Origin: Escarpia spicata
Taxonomy: Eukaryota; Annelida; Polychaeta; Sabellida; Siboglinidae
DNA: 64,000 nt
Reading direction: 5' to 3'
Assembly: GCA_963995525.1 (NCBI GenBank)
Contig: OZ023213.1
Span: 20,546,353-20,610,352 of the forward strand
This document shows, piece by piece, positions 23,203 to 36,560 of this stretch (position 1 is the stretch's first letter; each line of letters begins with the position of its first letter). Below the pieces are notes generated by a model. It was not told the DNA's origin. It searched no databases and was given only the letters and a program-made list of their open reading frames with translations. Position numbers and translations under genes: made by a program.

Positions 23203-24912
23203 ATGACTATTCCACAACTCGCGTGCCTAGCGTTGATCAGCTTCCTGTTTGGCCAAATAGACCCGTCCGCTGCAGGTTGGTACTTGAGTCATTCGTTTAG
23301 ATTTTCACTATACAAGTAGTCTCTTAGTAGATCATCGTGATTGGGAATATTTATATGTCAATAATTAAACAGTTACATAGCGACAGGGCAATTATTTTTT
23401 TAAATCGCCACTATCGTAATGTTATGTGCGTGTAAACTCCCAAGTTTCAAACATTTGTGTTTCGTCGTGATCAGCAGTGTTTATTATCCATATATGCATG
23501 GGCATACGACACTACACAGTGTGATATTCTCTCAGTTTGCCAGTACAGAATCAAGACGAGTACTGGCTCCCAACCGAACGCAGCAACCCAAGCTATCGCG
23601 TCTGTTAAACTCTACGGGAGTGACGCAAACTGTGGGTGGAAGCAGCTGAATAACAACGGCGTTACCTTATCGGGGTGAGAATATATTACTAATGATAGCA
23701 AAAGTAACGTTTGCTAAAGTGTTATTTCCACCACAGTTGTGTAATTGTTTTGTTGTTCGTTGTTGCCATCCATTGTTCCGTGGCAGCAGCCCTCTCTCTC
23801 CATAGTCCACCTTCTAAAATTTCCATTTACGCAATCATCCAATCTCAGTTTTTTCACATTTCATGCGGCCTTGATGTTTCTCACTCTTCTCTCATCGGTA
23901 GGTAGATTGACTGCGCTCATCCGTCCGGATCAAGTGGCTAGCCCACAACATCTAACGTCTTACCAATCATCCTGCTAAACAGCTTCATAAAATACCATTA
24001 GCGTCTGTTCTACGTACTAATAGGCTGAGTATTTCATAATTACAAATGTATTTAGTTATCGTTATTTACTTACGTTTTGTTTACGATGTGTACTTTTCAG
24101 CCTGTCAGAGAAACGTGGAAACACGGAGTGGTGAGCCTTTCGCCAGAGGGCACCACTGTATTGTTACAATCGCATTACTGCCGCAACTGGTGACAGCAGA
24201 ACTCAAATGTTTGGTCTGAATTAGTAGAGAGGAGGGAGTTAGTTCCTCTACCAGGAATTACAGGGCGTAGTATTTTGCAACAGGAAGTCTGCTGTGTTGA
24301 ACATGAGAAAATGGGACATCATTGAACACCAAAGGGTATTGCAGTTAAATCAGTCCGATTCGGCCGTATTGCCAATACAGCTTGTCTTGAAACTGGACAT
24401 TTTGTTTACTATTTGAACACGCTCCGGGGTCGTACCTTCCAAATTACAAACGTTGTTATGGGCATACTAAACGCAATTTGATGAACAGTATACTTTCAAC
24501 ATACTGAGTATAGACTTAAGAAGATTATATTGATTCTTAAACGAAAAACTAGGAATAGACCTCCTCCTTTTAAGACTATCATTATGACATTACGTAATGA
24601 CGACATCAGCTGCCGTTGGTTGGTTGCTCCAAGGGAGTGTGTAAGCGAGTGTGTCATTATTATCGCGTTGTTTATCGCCCACATAGGTCCAACTACTTCA
24701 CCATCACGTGTCCGTGCCTGGGGTGCTTACTGAAGTTGAGGATGAAGCACAACAACGCAGGAGTTGGCCCGGCCTGGTACCTCAACTACGTCTGGATCAG
24801 AAGTCTGCCATCCCCCTCCTCGTACCAGAAGTTCACCTGCAACAAGTGGCTGTCGAGCGCAACTTCTCTGTCCAGACTATTCACCGAGTCAAGTGGATTC
24901 TTTAATAAGTAG
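23203..24912 (+). CDS. Secreted single PLAT/LH2-domain protein (three exons, 145 aa)
   Basis: Exon 1 (23203-23275) encodes MTIPQLACLALISFLFGQ and a DPSAA cleavage region, a signal peptide; donor G|GTTGGT, phase 1. Exon 2 (23536-23674; acceptor ATTCTCTCAG) reads VCQYRIKTSTGSQPNAA and VKLYGSDANCGWKQL, the first strands of a PLAT beta-sandwich; donor GG|GTGAGA, phase 2. Exon 3 (24687-24912; acceptor CCCACATAG) reads NYFTITCPCLGCLLKLRM, KHNNAGVGPAWYLNYVWI and SYQKFTCNKWLSS, the second half, then TAG. The three pieces join in frame. PLAT domains mediate lipid, membrane or protein contacts; here the domain stands alone behind a signal peptide, so an extracellular binding protein is inferred. Six or so cysteines suggest disulfides. 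The exon 1 donor is weak (GTTGGT). A paralogue lies 3 kb downstream. Confidence 0.8.
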
Positions 24913-24926
24913 TCGTATTGTTGATA

Positions 24927-25336
24927 CGTTGTGCGATTCACCGGGACCTAACATATGCGATTGCATACGTTGTGTGATTCACCGGGACCTAACATATGCG
25001 GTCGCATACGTTGTGTGATTCAGCGGGACCTTACATATGCGGTCGCATACGTTGTGTGATTCACCAGGACCTTACATATGCGGTCGCATACGTTGTGTGA
25101 TTCACCGGGACCTAACATATGCGATTGCATACGTTGTGTGATTCACCGGGACCTAACATATGCGGTCGCATACGTTGTGTGATTCACCGGGACCTTATAT
25201 ATGCGGTCGCATACGTTGTGTAATTTACCGGGACCTTACATATACGGTCGCATACGCTGTGTTGTTTACCGGGACCTTACATATGCGGTCGCTTACGTTG
25301 TGTAGTTTACCGGGACCTTACATATGCGGTCGCATA
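24927..25336 (+). repeat. 41-bp minisatellite, ten copies, directly after the PLAT stop codon
   Basis: Units start every 41 bp from 24927 (CGTTGTGTGATTCACCGGGA...). Each holds a near-palindrome TATGCGGTCGCATA. It begins 15 bp after the stop codon, so it would lie in the 3' untranslated region. Open frames across it are repeat artefacts. Confidence 0.95.
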
Positions 25337-25734
25337 CATTCGCAGTTCCAAGATACGCTAGGCATTACATCGAAAGACGGGGGGGAAGGAGGTGTCGTTA
25401 AAAAAACGGAAAAAGCTATGCGGGTCTAAGTGGGCACGTGCCCCCAGACCCACTGGATCCGTGTATGAGGTAGGCCTAGCTAGGTTCTTATATCGCGTTA
25501 TCCAGTCAACTTATCTAGGAAGTATTCAGCCAAACTGCAATTGCTGCGTAAATTCTGTTCGTACACAATATATCCATCTCTGTCTATAGCCATTTACTCT
25601 GTCATATAAAGCAAAGTAGAGTTTACGAACTTCACAAGATTCCAAACGGATGCAAAAATAATGAAACACGAAATGTCTTGAATGAGAGTCCGATGCTCAT
25701 GACACAAATGGTTGGTCTGATATTCCAAACTGGC

Positions 25735-25815
25735 TAGGTTTAGGGTTAGGGCTAGGTTGAATGTTAGATTTAGGGTTAGGGCTAAGTTGAAAATTAGGAT
25801 TAGGGTTAGGTTGAA
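25735..25815 (+). repeat. Short degenerate telomere-like (TTAGGG) tract
   Basis: Three imperfect blocks of TTTAGGGTTAGGGCTAGG type, each separated by TTGAA. TTAGGG is the ancestral metazoan telomere unit; the tract is interstitial and only about 80 bp. Confidence 0.6.
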
Positions 25816-25839
25816 GGTACTATTGACAATATTTACATC

Positions 25840-26100
25840 ATTTGTTTATACGCATGTGTACGTGGAAGTGCACGAAACGCGCTCCGACGTTATAAGCTCT
25901 AATAGCTATGAGGTAGACCTAGCTAGATTCTTATATAGATTTACATCAGGCGTTTACATGAATGTGTACGTGGAAGTGCACGAATCGCGCTGCGACGTTT
26001 TAAGCTCTACTAGCTAAGAGGTAGGCCTAGCTAAGTTCTGATATAGATTTACATTAGGTGTTTACATGCATGTGTACCTGGAAGTGCACAGCGCGCGCTC
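25840..26100 (+). repeat. 108-bp tandem repeat, about 2.5 copies
   Basis: GAGGTAG(A/G)CCTAGCTA recurs at 25910 and 26018, with GTGTACGTGGAAGTGCACGA in each unit. A further diverged piece of the unit (GAGGTAGGCCTAGCTAGGTT) lies at about 25,467. Confidence 0.7.
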
Positions 26101-26479
26101 CTACGTCCTAAATACTACACCACCGCGCTTTACAGCACTTTACGGCGGCGCCCTTTGGCAATGAAATATATGGAAATGGAATTGTTGGATCGTAAAAATT
26201 GCAAGTTCCACACAATGTATTGGTATACACCATGCATGAGAAGATAGTTGCTGTCGTTAGGAAATAAATATTTTTATAAACAAAAATGACTCGATACATT
26301 ATTTGGTTGTTTTCTAACATTGCTCAGCTAAATGTTTCGAAAACATGTAGTTGTCAGAACCGTCCGTATGCAGGATGGTTAACTGGGATAACACACTTGG
26401 CAACAGGTGTGAGCACGAAGCGCTAAAACGTCCAGTGCAGGCACGTACATATGTTTGTTTGGCACCACTCGTATTTGGA

Positions 26480-26520
26480 GCACAGTGGCTAGAGCATTAG
26501 AAAAATCGGATTCGAAACAT
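26480..26520 (+). repeat. tRNA-derived SINE-like remnant
   Basis: CAGTGGCTAGAGCATTAG (A-box-like) is followed 10 bp later by CGGATTCGAAAC (B-box-like). The spacing is too short for a tRNA, so this is a deleted SINE head. Confidence 0.35.
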
Positions 26521-26775
26521 GAGATGTAGTACATTGGGGGAGTTCCATCACTCCACGTTGCTCCTGTTAACTCAGATGTGTGAACGACTATCTAGTTGTA
26601 GACAGTGGTGGATATGTTGTACGAATTCTTTTCGCGTATTAATTGCAGCGTGGCTGGAAGCTTCCAAGAGAAATCGAGATGGGGTTTGGTTGAATAAGTC
26701 TGCCAGCGAGTAACGACTGGATACAGTGTTGTATAAGAACTTACCTTGCATACTTTTTTTTTATTTTCGATTCAG

Positions 26776-28267
<1,492 letters not shown>

Positions 28268-28383
28268 TTACGTGTTCTCCGCGTCGACTGCGCACCCATC
28301 GCCAACTTGTCGCTGTATGGGTTTCGTTTTCCGAGAACATTATGAACAGTTCGTTGTTCCATAATTAAAATACCTTGTTCATC

Positions 28384-28389
28384 AATAAA
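28384..28389 (+). promoter_or_regulatory. Poly(A) signal AATAAA of the second PLAT gene
   Basis: Canonical hexamer 117 bp after the stop codon, followed by GT-rich sequence (CTTGTGTGTAG) about 45 bp further, as expected for a cleavage site context. Confidence 0.65.
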
Positions 28390-28552
28390 ACATGTGTTGA
28401 CTGCAACGATACTTGTTATTTCAGTTTATTTATCTTGTGTGTAGCACTGGTATGCAATATAATAGTAAGGATAGTCCTGTGCGTTTTCAAAGAAATAATT
28501 GATAATAATTTCTATTATTATAGTAAATTCTGAAACGTCGTGAGCAATATAT

Positions 28553-28578
28553 ATGTGTGTGTGTGTGAGTGTGTGTGT

Positions 28579-28612
<34 letters not shown>

Positions 28613-28736
28613 GTGTGTGCGTGTGCGTGTGCGTGAGCGTGTGTGTGTGTGTGTGTGCGTGTGCGTGTGCGAGTGCGAGTGCGAGTGCGAGTGCGAGTGC
28701 GTGTGCGAGTGCGAGTGCGAGTGCGAGTGCGAGTGC

Positions 28737-28813
<77 letters not shown>

Positions 28814-28870
28814 TGTGTGTTTGTGACTGAGTATGTGTGTGTGTGTCTGTGTATGGGTGTGTTTGTGAGT
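28553..28870 (+). repeat. (GT)n, (GTGC)n and (GAGTGC)n compound microsatellite
   Basis: GT runs flank a central 6-bp GAGTGC array (28,672-28,740). Open frames in all six phases are artefacts. Confidence 0.95.
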
Positions 28871-29188
28871 GAGTCGGCTCACACTCGCCCGGAATCTCGC
28901 CATGTATCAGGCCCTATTACTTAATGTCAGGTGCGGACTAAAATTTAGAATAAAAGAAAGACAAAAAACGAGATTAATATGGTAAGAACGACTCAAGAGG
29001 TGTAGCTGGGATAACCGCATGAACAGCCAAGAATGGGATAAAATGGAAATCGGAGTAGAACCTACAGGTGAAATAGGTCTAACGTCAACAGGGTGGAATG
29101 GACAGGGTTACGTACCTTCCCCTGAAGGGACCAAGGCGAAAGAAAGACATTGTTGACGAGCCATTTAGTTAACAACGCAATACAGAAA

Positions 29189-29531
29189 CACTGTCGCCTG
29201 TTTGATCGATGTAAGACACCGTAAAAAGAAACACTGTCGCCTGTTTGATCGATGTAAGACACCGTAAAAAGAAACACTGTCGCCTGTTTGATCGATGTAA
29301 GACACCGTAAAAAGAAACACTGTCGCCTGTTTGATCGATGTAAGACACCGTAAAAAGAAACACTGTCGCCTGTTTGATCGATGTAAGACACCGTAAAAAG
29401 AAACACTGTCGCCTGTTTGATCGATGTAAGACACCATAAAAAGAAACACTGTCGCCTGTTTGATCTATGTAAGACACCGTAAAAAGAAACACTGTCGCCT
29501 GTTTGATCGAAGTAAGATACCGTAAAAAGTA
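29189..29531 (-). repeat. 43-bp minisatellite, eight copies
   Basis: Units start every 43 bp from 29189 (CACTGTCGCCTGTTTGATCG...). The unit has no stop in any minus-strand frame, so overlapping open frames with a repeating 43-residue pattern arise; they are not genes. The last two copies carry point changes. It abuts composite repeat copy 2. Confidence 0.95.
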
Positions 29532-29532
29532 G

Positions 29533-30480
29533 ATAAGCAGGTCAGATAATGATGATGTAGATGGACAAGTGATGGGTTGATGGATGAAATATGAGGGGTG
29601 TGAGTGATGAATGAACGAGTGATGGGTGGATGGATGAAATATGAGGGGTGTGAGTGATGAATGAACGAGTGATCGAAAAAGGGAAGGTTCGAAAAGCAAG
29701 ATTCGAAAAAGGCAAGAACTGGAGATGATCGAAGCTGGATAGATTTTCTTACATGAATAAGCAGTGAATATAAATATGCAGGTTACTTGCATACAAGTGT
29801 CTGATAACTAATAGTACAGATACGGTTCCAGGCAGAAAGCCAAAGCAGAGATCTAAGAAGGCATTGAGAAAGAAAACCACGAGACCGAGTCACAATTGAT
29901 AAACAATTTATTTTGTAAACGTTGAAATGTCTTGATGTCCTTAAGAGCAACAATAACATCACTTTTTTTAACGAAAACAATGTGTTTTTCACTCAACATG
30001 ATACGTTTTAGAAATAACATATCAATCACCCATAGAGACTACCCGGCAGTTCAAAATAGAATATTCCATTTTTATTAAATTTATGTATGTTGGCCACTGG
30101 ATGAATTAAATAAACATACGCGCATGATATCCCAGTATCCCCGATATATTTCATTTCTGAGTGGTCTGGTTGTACATTTTACCAAACTTGCATACAAATG
30201 GCTGAACGAAAGCATAACTTCCTTAAAGTTGAGACGTAACTATGTTACAAAATTTTAATGTTATTATCTACCAGGGGCGGTGAAAAGTGGCACCCTACCT
30301 GCGATTAATAAAAAATAATATATATGGTGTTCTTGCACGCAAAGATGCATATAATTTGCAAAACAGCATTTACAAATACATTTATGTGTATACGTTACAT
30401 GACAGCAGTTTGTGGCGTAGCACTGTCGACATATATAGTTTCCCAATTTTAATAACATGTGTGCGCGTGCATGATTTTAT
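29533..30480 (+). repeat. Composite dispersed repeat, copy 2
   Basis: Shares with copies 1 and 3 the GATGATGTAGATGGACAAGT segment, the decayed LINE RT region (GATGATCGAAGCTGGATAG), CTACCAGGGGCGGTGAAAAG at 30,269-30,288 and ACAGCAGTTTGTGGCGTAG. A 50-bp piece (GAGTGATGGGTGGATGGATG...) is duplicated at 29,560-29,690. The copy ends near 30,480 without a pyrimidine microsatellite. Confidence 0.7.
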
Positions 30481-31140
30481 TAGATGATCCCACAATGTGT
30501 TGATATGACCATATATTTAACAATTAAATTAACGCTTTCGATGACCAAATCATTTCTTTATATTATTGTTGATATAATCCCTTATTTTAGTCATATTTTA
30601 AAATATTTGGTATTCCGTTATTTAATAGATGAACCTTGCAGTTGATTGATATTATCATTAACTTCATGTTTTGAGTTTACCCCTTAATTGTTTCAGCTGA
30701 TCCTTTTTTATTATTTTAATCTTACCCTTTTGCTTCTAATAATGGTTAGTATCACCCATTCACATTGCATTTTTATATTTCCCTTAAGTTGTTTGTGATG
30801 ACCCCTTAATTGGCTAGCATTTCTAACCTTTATAAGGGTAACACCAGGATGACGATGATGAGGTGGATAAGGTTAAGGATGTCATTGTTGTCGTTATGAT
30901 CTTCGTCGTCGTCATGTTATTCATAATCATCATCATCAGATGGCGAGTTCATATTCCTCTTCCATATCATCATATTTTAGACATTTAGCATTATCATAAT
31001 CACTTCATCTTCCTCGTCATCATCATTATAATTATTTATCATCCTCATTAACGCCGTCTTCATCGTGACAACTACCACCATCATCATAATCTCAATCATC
31101 GTCGTCATAATCGTCTTCATCGTTTTTATTACATCACTGC
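30480..31140. repeat. AT-rich sequence then GAT/ATC triplet-rich tract
   Basis: Nothing is recognised to 30,840. From 30,843 to 31,135 the strand is dense in imperfect GATGAT and CATCATCAT runs, no coding signal. Confidence 0.6.
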
Positions 31141-31194
31141 TCGTTATTAGTATGATATTATCGGAAGAATCATTCAACTGAAACCGCACTATTG

Positions 31195-31720
31195 TGGGTA
31201 ACAAATGACATGAAAGCCGCTATACACAATAGAAAAGGCACGGCACTAGTTCCTATTGACTTTAGTGCGGTCTTTGACAAAATCAATCACAAGATAATGA
31301 CCCAGCGCCTTCGGTTGCGTTACGGCATTGTTGGCTGCAATCCTATCTGCAGGGCCGGACCCAGCGTGTGGTCATTCGTGACCATTGTTTGATTTTTCGT
31401 TGCTGACTGTAGACTGTTGTCCTGTGTGGGGTTGTATACATTGGGAAAATATATTTGTGTTATGAATAAATCATGTCCATTTTTTTATTTGTGGCGTTGA
31501 CCATTCCTTTTTTGTGGAATCACATCTTTTAAAATCGTTATCACGTGGCTACATTTAAGGGGAGACCACAATAAACCTTGTTTCTTCTTAGCTACCTGGC
31601 AAATACATTCATATGTTGATAACTGTAATACTGTTGATCGATTTCGAGATTAATCAACACCTTTGTCTTGATGCGCCTCTGAGCTTGGTTTCCAAGGTTT
31701 TAGGCTCGTTTCCGTATTAT
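31195..31720 (+). pseudogene. L2-like LINE fragments (RT start and 3' end)
   Basis: 31,206-31,330 encodes NDMKAAIHNRKGTALVPIDF, SAVFDKINHKIMTQRLRLRY, the region around RT motif A. 31,600-31,720 matches the 3' end of the LINE at 18,556 (GATGCGCCTCTGAGCTTGG). The RT core between them is missing, so this is an internally deleted copy of that family on the opposite strand. Confidence 0.65.
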
Positions 31721-31856
31721 TATCATTGCAAGTTTTCAAAGTCCATGAAACCGTGCAGCATTACATACGTGGAAGTAGTAGTTTGGTCGTCACCCTGTAG
31801 ATGAGCTTCGATCAACAATATGAATTCCCACTTAAAACCACATAATATATAATGTC

Positions 31857-31930
31857 AGCAGTTCTTAACCAGTTTTGCTGCGACCCAAATTCTGGTCGCG
31901 GTGTTGGCTTGGCAACCCATGCCTTCACAG
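31857..31930 (+). repeat. Possible hAT-type MITE end
   Basis: CAGCAGTTCTTAACCAGTTT followed by GCGACCC resembles the CAGNGGTTCTCAACC start and GCGACCC motif of non-autonomous hAT elements. No matching opposite end was found. Confidence 0.3.
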
Positions 31931-32309
31931 AATTAACTTATGTTAAATGATCAAATAAATAGTGAACCAACAAATACGCACGACATAAATTACAACAATT
32001 AGACGACTAATAAATGTGTCTGCTGAAGAGCTATGCGTCACCAAATCAGCGCCGTTTATTAGTTTATTAACATAAAAAGAGGACACCTATTTCAATTTTT
32101 AAAAAAGAATGCGGTGTGAGTAGGGACCCTCGTATGATTTTAACAATGTTTGAAGTATACAATATTATAGCCACAAAAGAAACATTCGAGTGGAATCCAC
32201 AGAGCACAGGAAAAACGAGAGAGAGAGAGAGAGAGAGACAGACGTTGACAGGCAAATAGCCTTAGCATCAGCAGCAGTTGGTAGCGTCACAAACAATATT
32301 ACTTCAAAC

Positions 32310-32665
32310 AACAAATAAGAATGAAAGCCACTCTATATGGAGCCCTTATACTGCCTATAACAATCTATGGTGCAGAAACCTGGAACCTACCTTCGCAAGA
32401 GGCACAGTCTCTTGAAGTGTTTTAGATGCGTTGTCTGCATGCTATCTTACTATGTTACTAGGGCAGACAGACTACGAAATACCCGGATCAGAGAGGAAAC
32501 ATTCACCCCTGAATCCACATCAGATGTCATTGGACATAGAAGACTTCAGTGGTTTGAACATGTCTGCCGTATGCGAAACGAAAATCTCATAAAATAGCTT
32601 TCAAGGAAAATTTTTAAGTACAAAGAAAACGAGGAAGGCCGCAGAAAAGGTGGAGTGACCACGTT
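32310..32665 (+). pseudogene. LINE reverse-transcriptase C-terminal fragment
   Basis: Encodes KATLYGALILPITIYGAETW, then with stops a distal block ending RKRGRPQKRWSDHVR, the YGAETW...GRPxKRW pattern that closes the polyprotein of RTE-like and related endonuclease/RT elements. Frames are broken and no upstream RT is attached. Confidence 0.6.
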
Positions 32666-33204
32666 AGGCAGTACCCTGTACTCCCGCTTTTAACAGCAGA
32701 GCGATGTGCTGTAGATAGGACGAAACTGCGGGGTTTGACATCCAGAAGAATAGCGAGGGGTCAAACTGGCCTAGACGGTAATAAGGAGGCAGTGGCGTAA
32801 CGAAGCATAGTGCTGTTCGGGGTTTGAATACAAAATCCAACAAAGTTGACATAATGTAACAGGAATACGGCTATAATACCTAAGATTAACGCGTTATCAT
32901 TACTTCAATGTCACAGTAGTATTCAGCTACTGAAGTATTGATAGACGCAGACGCAATCGCTCCTGTCCCATGCTTGAGCGAAAGTAGGTGTGATCGAGTT
33001 TAATAAAACCCCGCTGACCTGACGCCACACTCGCGTACATTGTTACAGATATCCTTATGACATTATTCTAGCCAAACAGAGAAGCGCAAATTGCTTTGCC
33101 GGTTTATATTTGTTTCAGTTGATAAGTTGTGTCCATCATTTTACACGTAAGGTAATTGCATTGAGAAGAATTCGTTCAACTGGATAGAATTTCTATGAAT
33201 GATA

Positions 33205-33290
33205 TATTACGGCATGTCAAAGGTAAGTTTTTGTATATAGCGCAGTATCCCAGACTCAGGACTGCTCAAAGCGCTTTACACGTTACTACC
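33205..33290 (-). repeat. L2-like LINE 3'-end fragment
   Basis: The minus strand reads GTAAAGCGCTTTGAGCAGTC and TGCGCTATATACAAAAACTT, the common 3' terminal hairpin and tail of L2/CR1-group LINEs. Only the terminal 85 bp is present. Confidence 0.5.
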
Positions 33291-33589
33291 CCCCAGACAT
33301 GTTCAGTCGAACACCGTCTCTACTCCTCTGGGGAGCATCGAGCCATGCTGCAATTAATGCGCGAAGACTATTCGCCACAAATATCCATCACTATCTATAG
33401 CGAGGTACTCATTCGTATAGCTGAGGCATGGAAATAAGCAAAGGTGACAGACAACACTTAGTTTCATTATTAGGCAGATGTACACTCCACAATGCGGGAA
33501 ACAAGCGTTGTAATTGTTATGGCAATAACAATTACAATTACAATTAGATGATAACACTACACCACGACTATTGTAACTGGAGCGAGACT

Positions 33590-34445
33590 GCATGACTACG
33601 ATCAAACAGTGAGATATCGCATGCGTAATGCTGATCTCAGATGCTGTCGGTCGTAGAGACTTCGTTCTCACACCGCCTAGGCGGCAACTTGGATTACAAT
33701 GCTGTGACATTAGCACTGGACACAGAGAATGTGGAACCCTATTATCTTTTCAGACGAGTCCCGTTTTCTGGTTTCCAGTGGCGACGACTGTGTTTGAGAG
33801 GACCGACGACGCGGGTAGCAGTAATCGGATGGAACAGTTGTGCAGCATGAACTGAGCGTCGTGGTCTATGCTGGTACATCTACCAGTGTAAGGACCGAAC
33901 TAATCATAATCGACGTCAATCGCAATGCCCAGAGATACAGAGGTAACGTTTTGGATACTGAAGTGATACCATTCATGTGCCGACACCCGAATCTGCGCTT
34001 GTCCCGCAAGTAGCGGGTGGTGTAGCGCTGACTTGAGCAATAGACCCAAGCCAGCGCTACACCACCCTCTACTTGGGACGGCCCACCCGAGCTCAACAAT
34101 ACTCTAGTCACACACGTGTGGCTGATACAGATTTATGAGCTGTACATAAGAAGAAGAAGAAGAAGACATTGCCCGATCTCATGTTGCAGGGATTGTGCAT
34201 GCATACCTGCAGTAGCATCAACATGTACAAACTCTATCATGACCTACCTTTAGCCAGGACTTGTCTCGCATCGAGCACGCCTGGGATTACCTGCAAAGAC
34301 GGCTTCATCCGCGACGAAAACACCTGACCAACATCCATCAATTCTCAGCTACGTTGATTGAAGAATGGAGAACGGTATCAACTACAGACACTCATATGGC
34401 CCTAAGCATAATCCTTCTAAACTTTTGTTACGAGTCGTCTGTTTG
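33590..34445 (+). pseudogene. Tc1-type transposase, broken and interrupted
   Basis: In order and across frames: RNADLRCC; MWNPIIFSDESRFL (second catalytic Asp region, SDES); VVYAGTSTSVRTELIIIDVN; NAQRYRGNVLDTEVIPFM; then after an insertion of about 170 bp, RSHVAGIVHAYLQ; DLSRIEHAWDYLQRRLHPR (third catalytic Glu region) and LIEEWRTVS. This is the DDE domain of a Tc1 element lacking its N-terminal DNA-binding part. A second, more decayed fragment is at 14,995. Confidence 0.8.
33990..34165. mobile_element. Hairpin-forming insertion within the Tc1 transposase
   Basis: GGTGGTGTAGCGCTGACTTG and CAAGCCAGCGCTACACCACC form an almost perfect 20-bp stem around an 11-nt loop, and the insert ends in AAGAAGAAGAAG. 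It splits the transposase between the VIPFM and HVAGIV blocks. It could be a small SINE or MITE; no family is recognised. Confidence 0.5.
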
Positions 34446-34689
34446 ATCAACAAGCAAACGACGACGTCTCGTCTGACACCATCATACATTACGCAACTTG
34501 TGTTGCTGCGATTCAATTTTCGAATGATCAATCGGTTCAACAATTATTGTACTGGTCAAATCAATATGCGACTCGAGGATTGTTGAGTTGAGGGTATCGT
34601 ACATTGAACAACTGATCAGCTTTTAGTCGATTAAGCAGACCACTCGCAACAAACGTTTAGCAGTGTACGCCTAGCATAATACTTAGAAT

Positions 34690-36560
34690 TTATCGCTCAA
34701 CGTAACATTCAGATTCAGAGTAGTTTTTTTTTTACTTACAAGACAAACGTTCGTCTCTTTTTGACTGGTATGTATAACGATACGAGCATATTCGGAGATG
34801 ATGCATCGTGTCCCCACTTTAATAACCTTGGAATATGATCGAGCGCAGTTCACCAGGTCGCCGTTTCTCCTGTTTGACTTTGGTAACTCTGTACATGACG
34901 CCACACGACGGACTTCCTCTTCAGTCGGTTGATGATGATGGAATGGATGGTCATGTGGGGTCGACCGTGCGCTCAATATTAGTTAAAAATCCGAATTTCT
35001 TATTTACCTTGACTAAATGATGCGTTCTAGCTATCATCTATCCGCCTCAACTCAGCCAGCTCACCTTATAAAGGTCGCCATCAACGGCCTTTCCGTCGCC
35101 ATAACCCCGTGTTTGGTCGCGCAAATGTTCACTCCCGGCGTTTACATGTACATATGAACATTGCTGGTCTACGTCAGAACATAACACATCACATAACACA
35201 ATCGTTATTGCTTTTAGGGAACAATTCTTTCCACAACTTGCTCTCATAGACATTTCAGAGAATGATTATGTAGATGGACAAGTGATGGGTGGATGGATAG
35301 AATATGAGGGGTGGAAGTGATGAATGAACGAGTGATCGAAAAAGGGAAGGTTCGAAATGGCAAATTACGAAAAAGGCAAGATCTGGAGATGATCGAAGCT
35401 GGATAGGTTTTCTTACAGGAGTAAGCAGTGAATATAAATATGTAGGTCACTTGCATACAGGTGTCTGGTAAGTAATAATACAAATACTGTTTCAGAAAAG
35501 CCAAAACAGAGACCTAAGAAGGCACTGAGTAAGGAAACCGCGCAGTCCGAGTCACAGTTACTAAACAATGATATAAACGTTGAAATGTCCTGATGTCCTT
35601 AAGAGCAACATACATTTGTTTAACGAAAACAATGTAGTTTTCACTATACATGATACGTTTTAGAAGTAATATATCAACGAACCATAGAGACTACTCAGAA
35701 GTTCAAAATAGAATATTCCATTTTTATGAAATTTTTATATTTGGCCTCTGGATTAATAAAAAAAACATACGTGCACGATATCCCAGTCTCCCAGTCTATC
35801 TTGCGTACAAATGGCTGAAAGAAAGTATAACTTCAATAACGTTGATACATAACTATGTTACACAGTTTTAATGTTTGCATGTTTGCTATCTTCCCAATAT
35901 CCTTCTCGTCTGTTCTCCCACGTAACACAATTCTAAAAGCGAGGTTTGCAGTAGATGTATGGCGAGATCCAGCTAAGGTCAAGATGACCTCGACAAAGAC
36001 GCTGTGAAACCATCTTAATTGTATTACTCTGTGCAAAGGTTTTACTTTTGAAAACAACTTATTTTCCCCGAAACACTTGTTAACCTGTTTACAATAGCGA
36101 ACTCCGTCTAATTGATAGGTGTAGTGCGTTTCAGTGTAAACGTTATTATCTACCAGGGGCGGTGAAAAGTGGAAACCTACCTGCGATTAAAAATAATAAT
36201 ATATATAATATGGTGTTGTTGCACGCAAAGATGCATGTAATTTTCAAATGTTTTGTGTTTTAGCATTAACAAATACATTTAAGTGTATACATTACATGAC
36301 AGCAGTTTGTGGCGTAGCACAGTCGGCATATGTAGTTTTCTAATTTTAATAACAAGTCCGTGCGTGCGTTTGAGCATGCGGGTGAGACCTTTCTAAAAAA
36401 TCACACCGCATGTTTGTAGTTCGTGTGAAAATAGTCAGAATGAGCTGTTCCTGCTGGTCTAACTTGCAAGTGTCCTACATTGTGTACTTCACTTTCTATC
36501 TTTCACTTTCTAACCTCCCTCTCTTTTTCTCTATCTCCCAATCTCCGATTTCCTTCCCCT
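34690..36560 (+). repeat. Composite dispersed repeat, copy 3
   Basis: Matches copy 1 block by block: CGTAACATTCAGATTCAGAG, ATCGAGCGCAGT, GTTCACTCCCGGCGTTTAC, ACGTCAGAACATAACAC, the LINE remnant, CTACCAGGGGCGGTGAAAAG, and GAATGAGCTGTTCCTGCTGG. Orientation is the same as copies 1 and 2. Confidence 0.75.

Noticed and set aside
24920..25345. CRISPR-like array (regular repeats with short palindromes)
   Set aside because: Units are contiguous 41-bp tandem copies without unique spacers, in animal DNA; a minisatellite.
28487..28924. Long open frames in several phases
   Set aside because: GT and GAGTGC repeats without stops.
29062..29792. Open frames with a repeating 43-residue pattern (VSYIDQTGDS...)
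   Set aside because: 43-bp minisatellite open in every frame, running into a dispersed repeat; no gene features.
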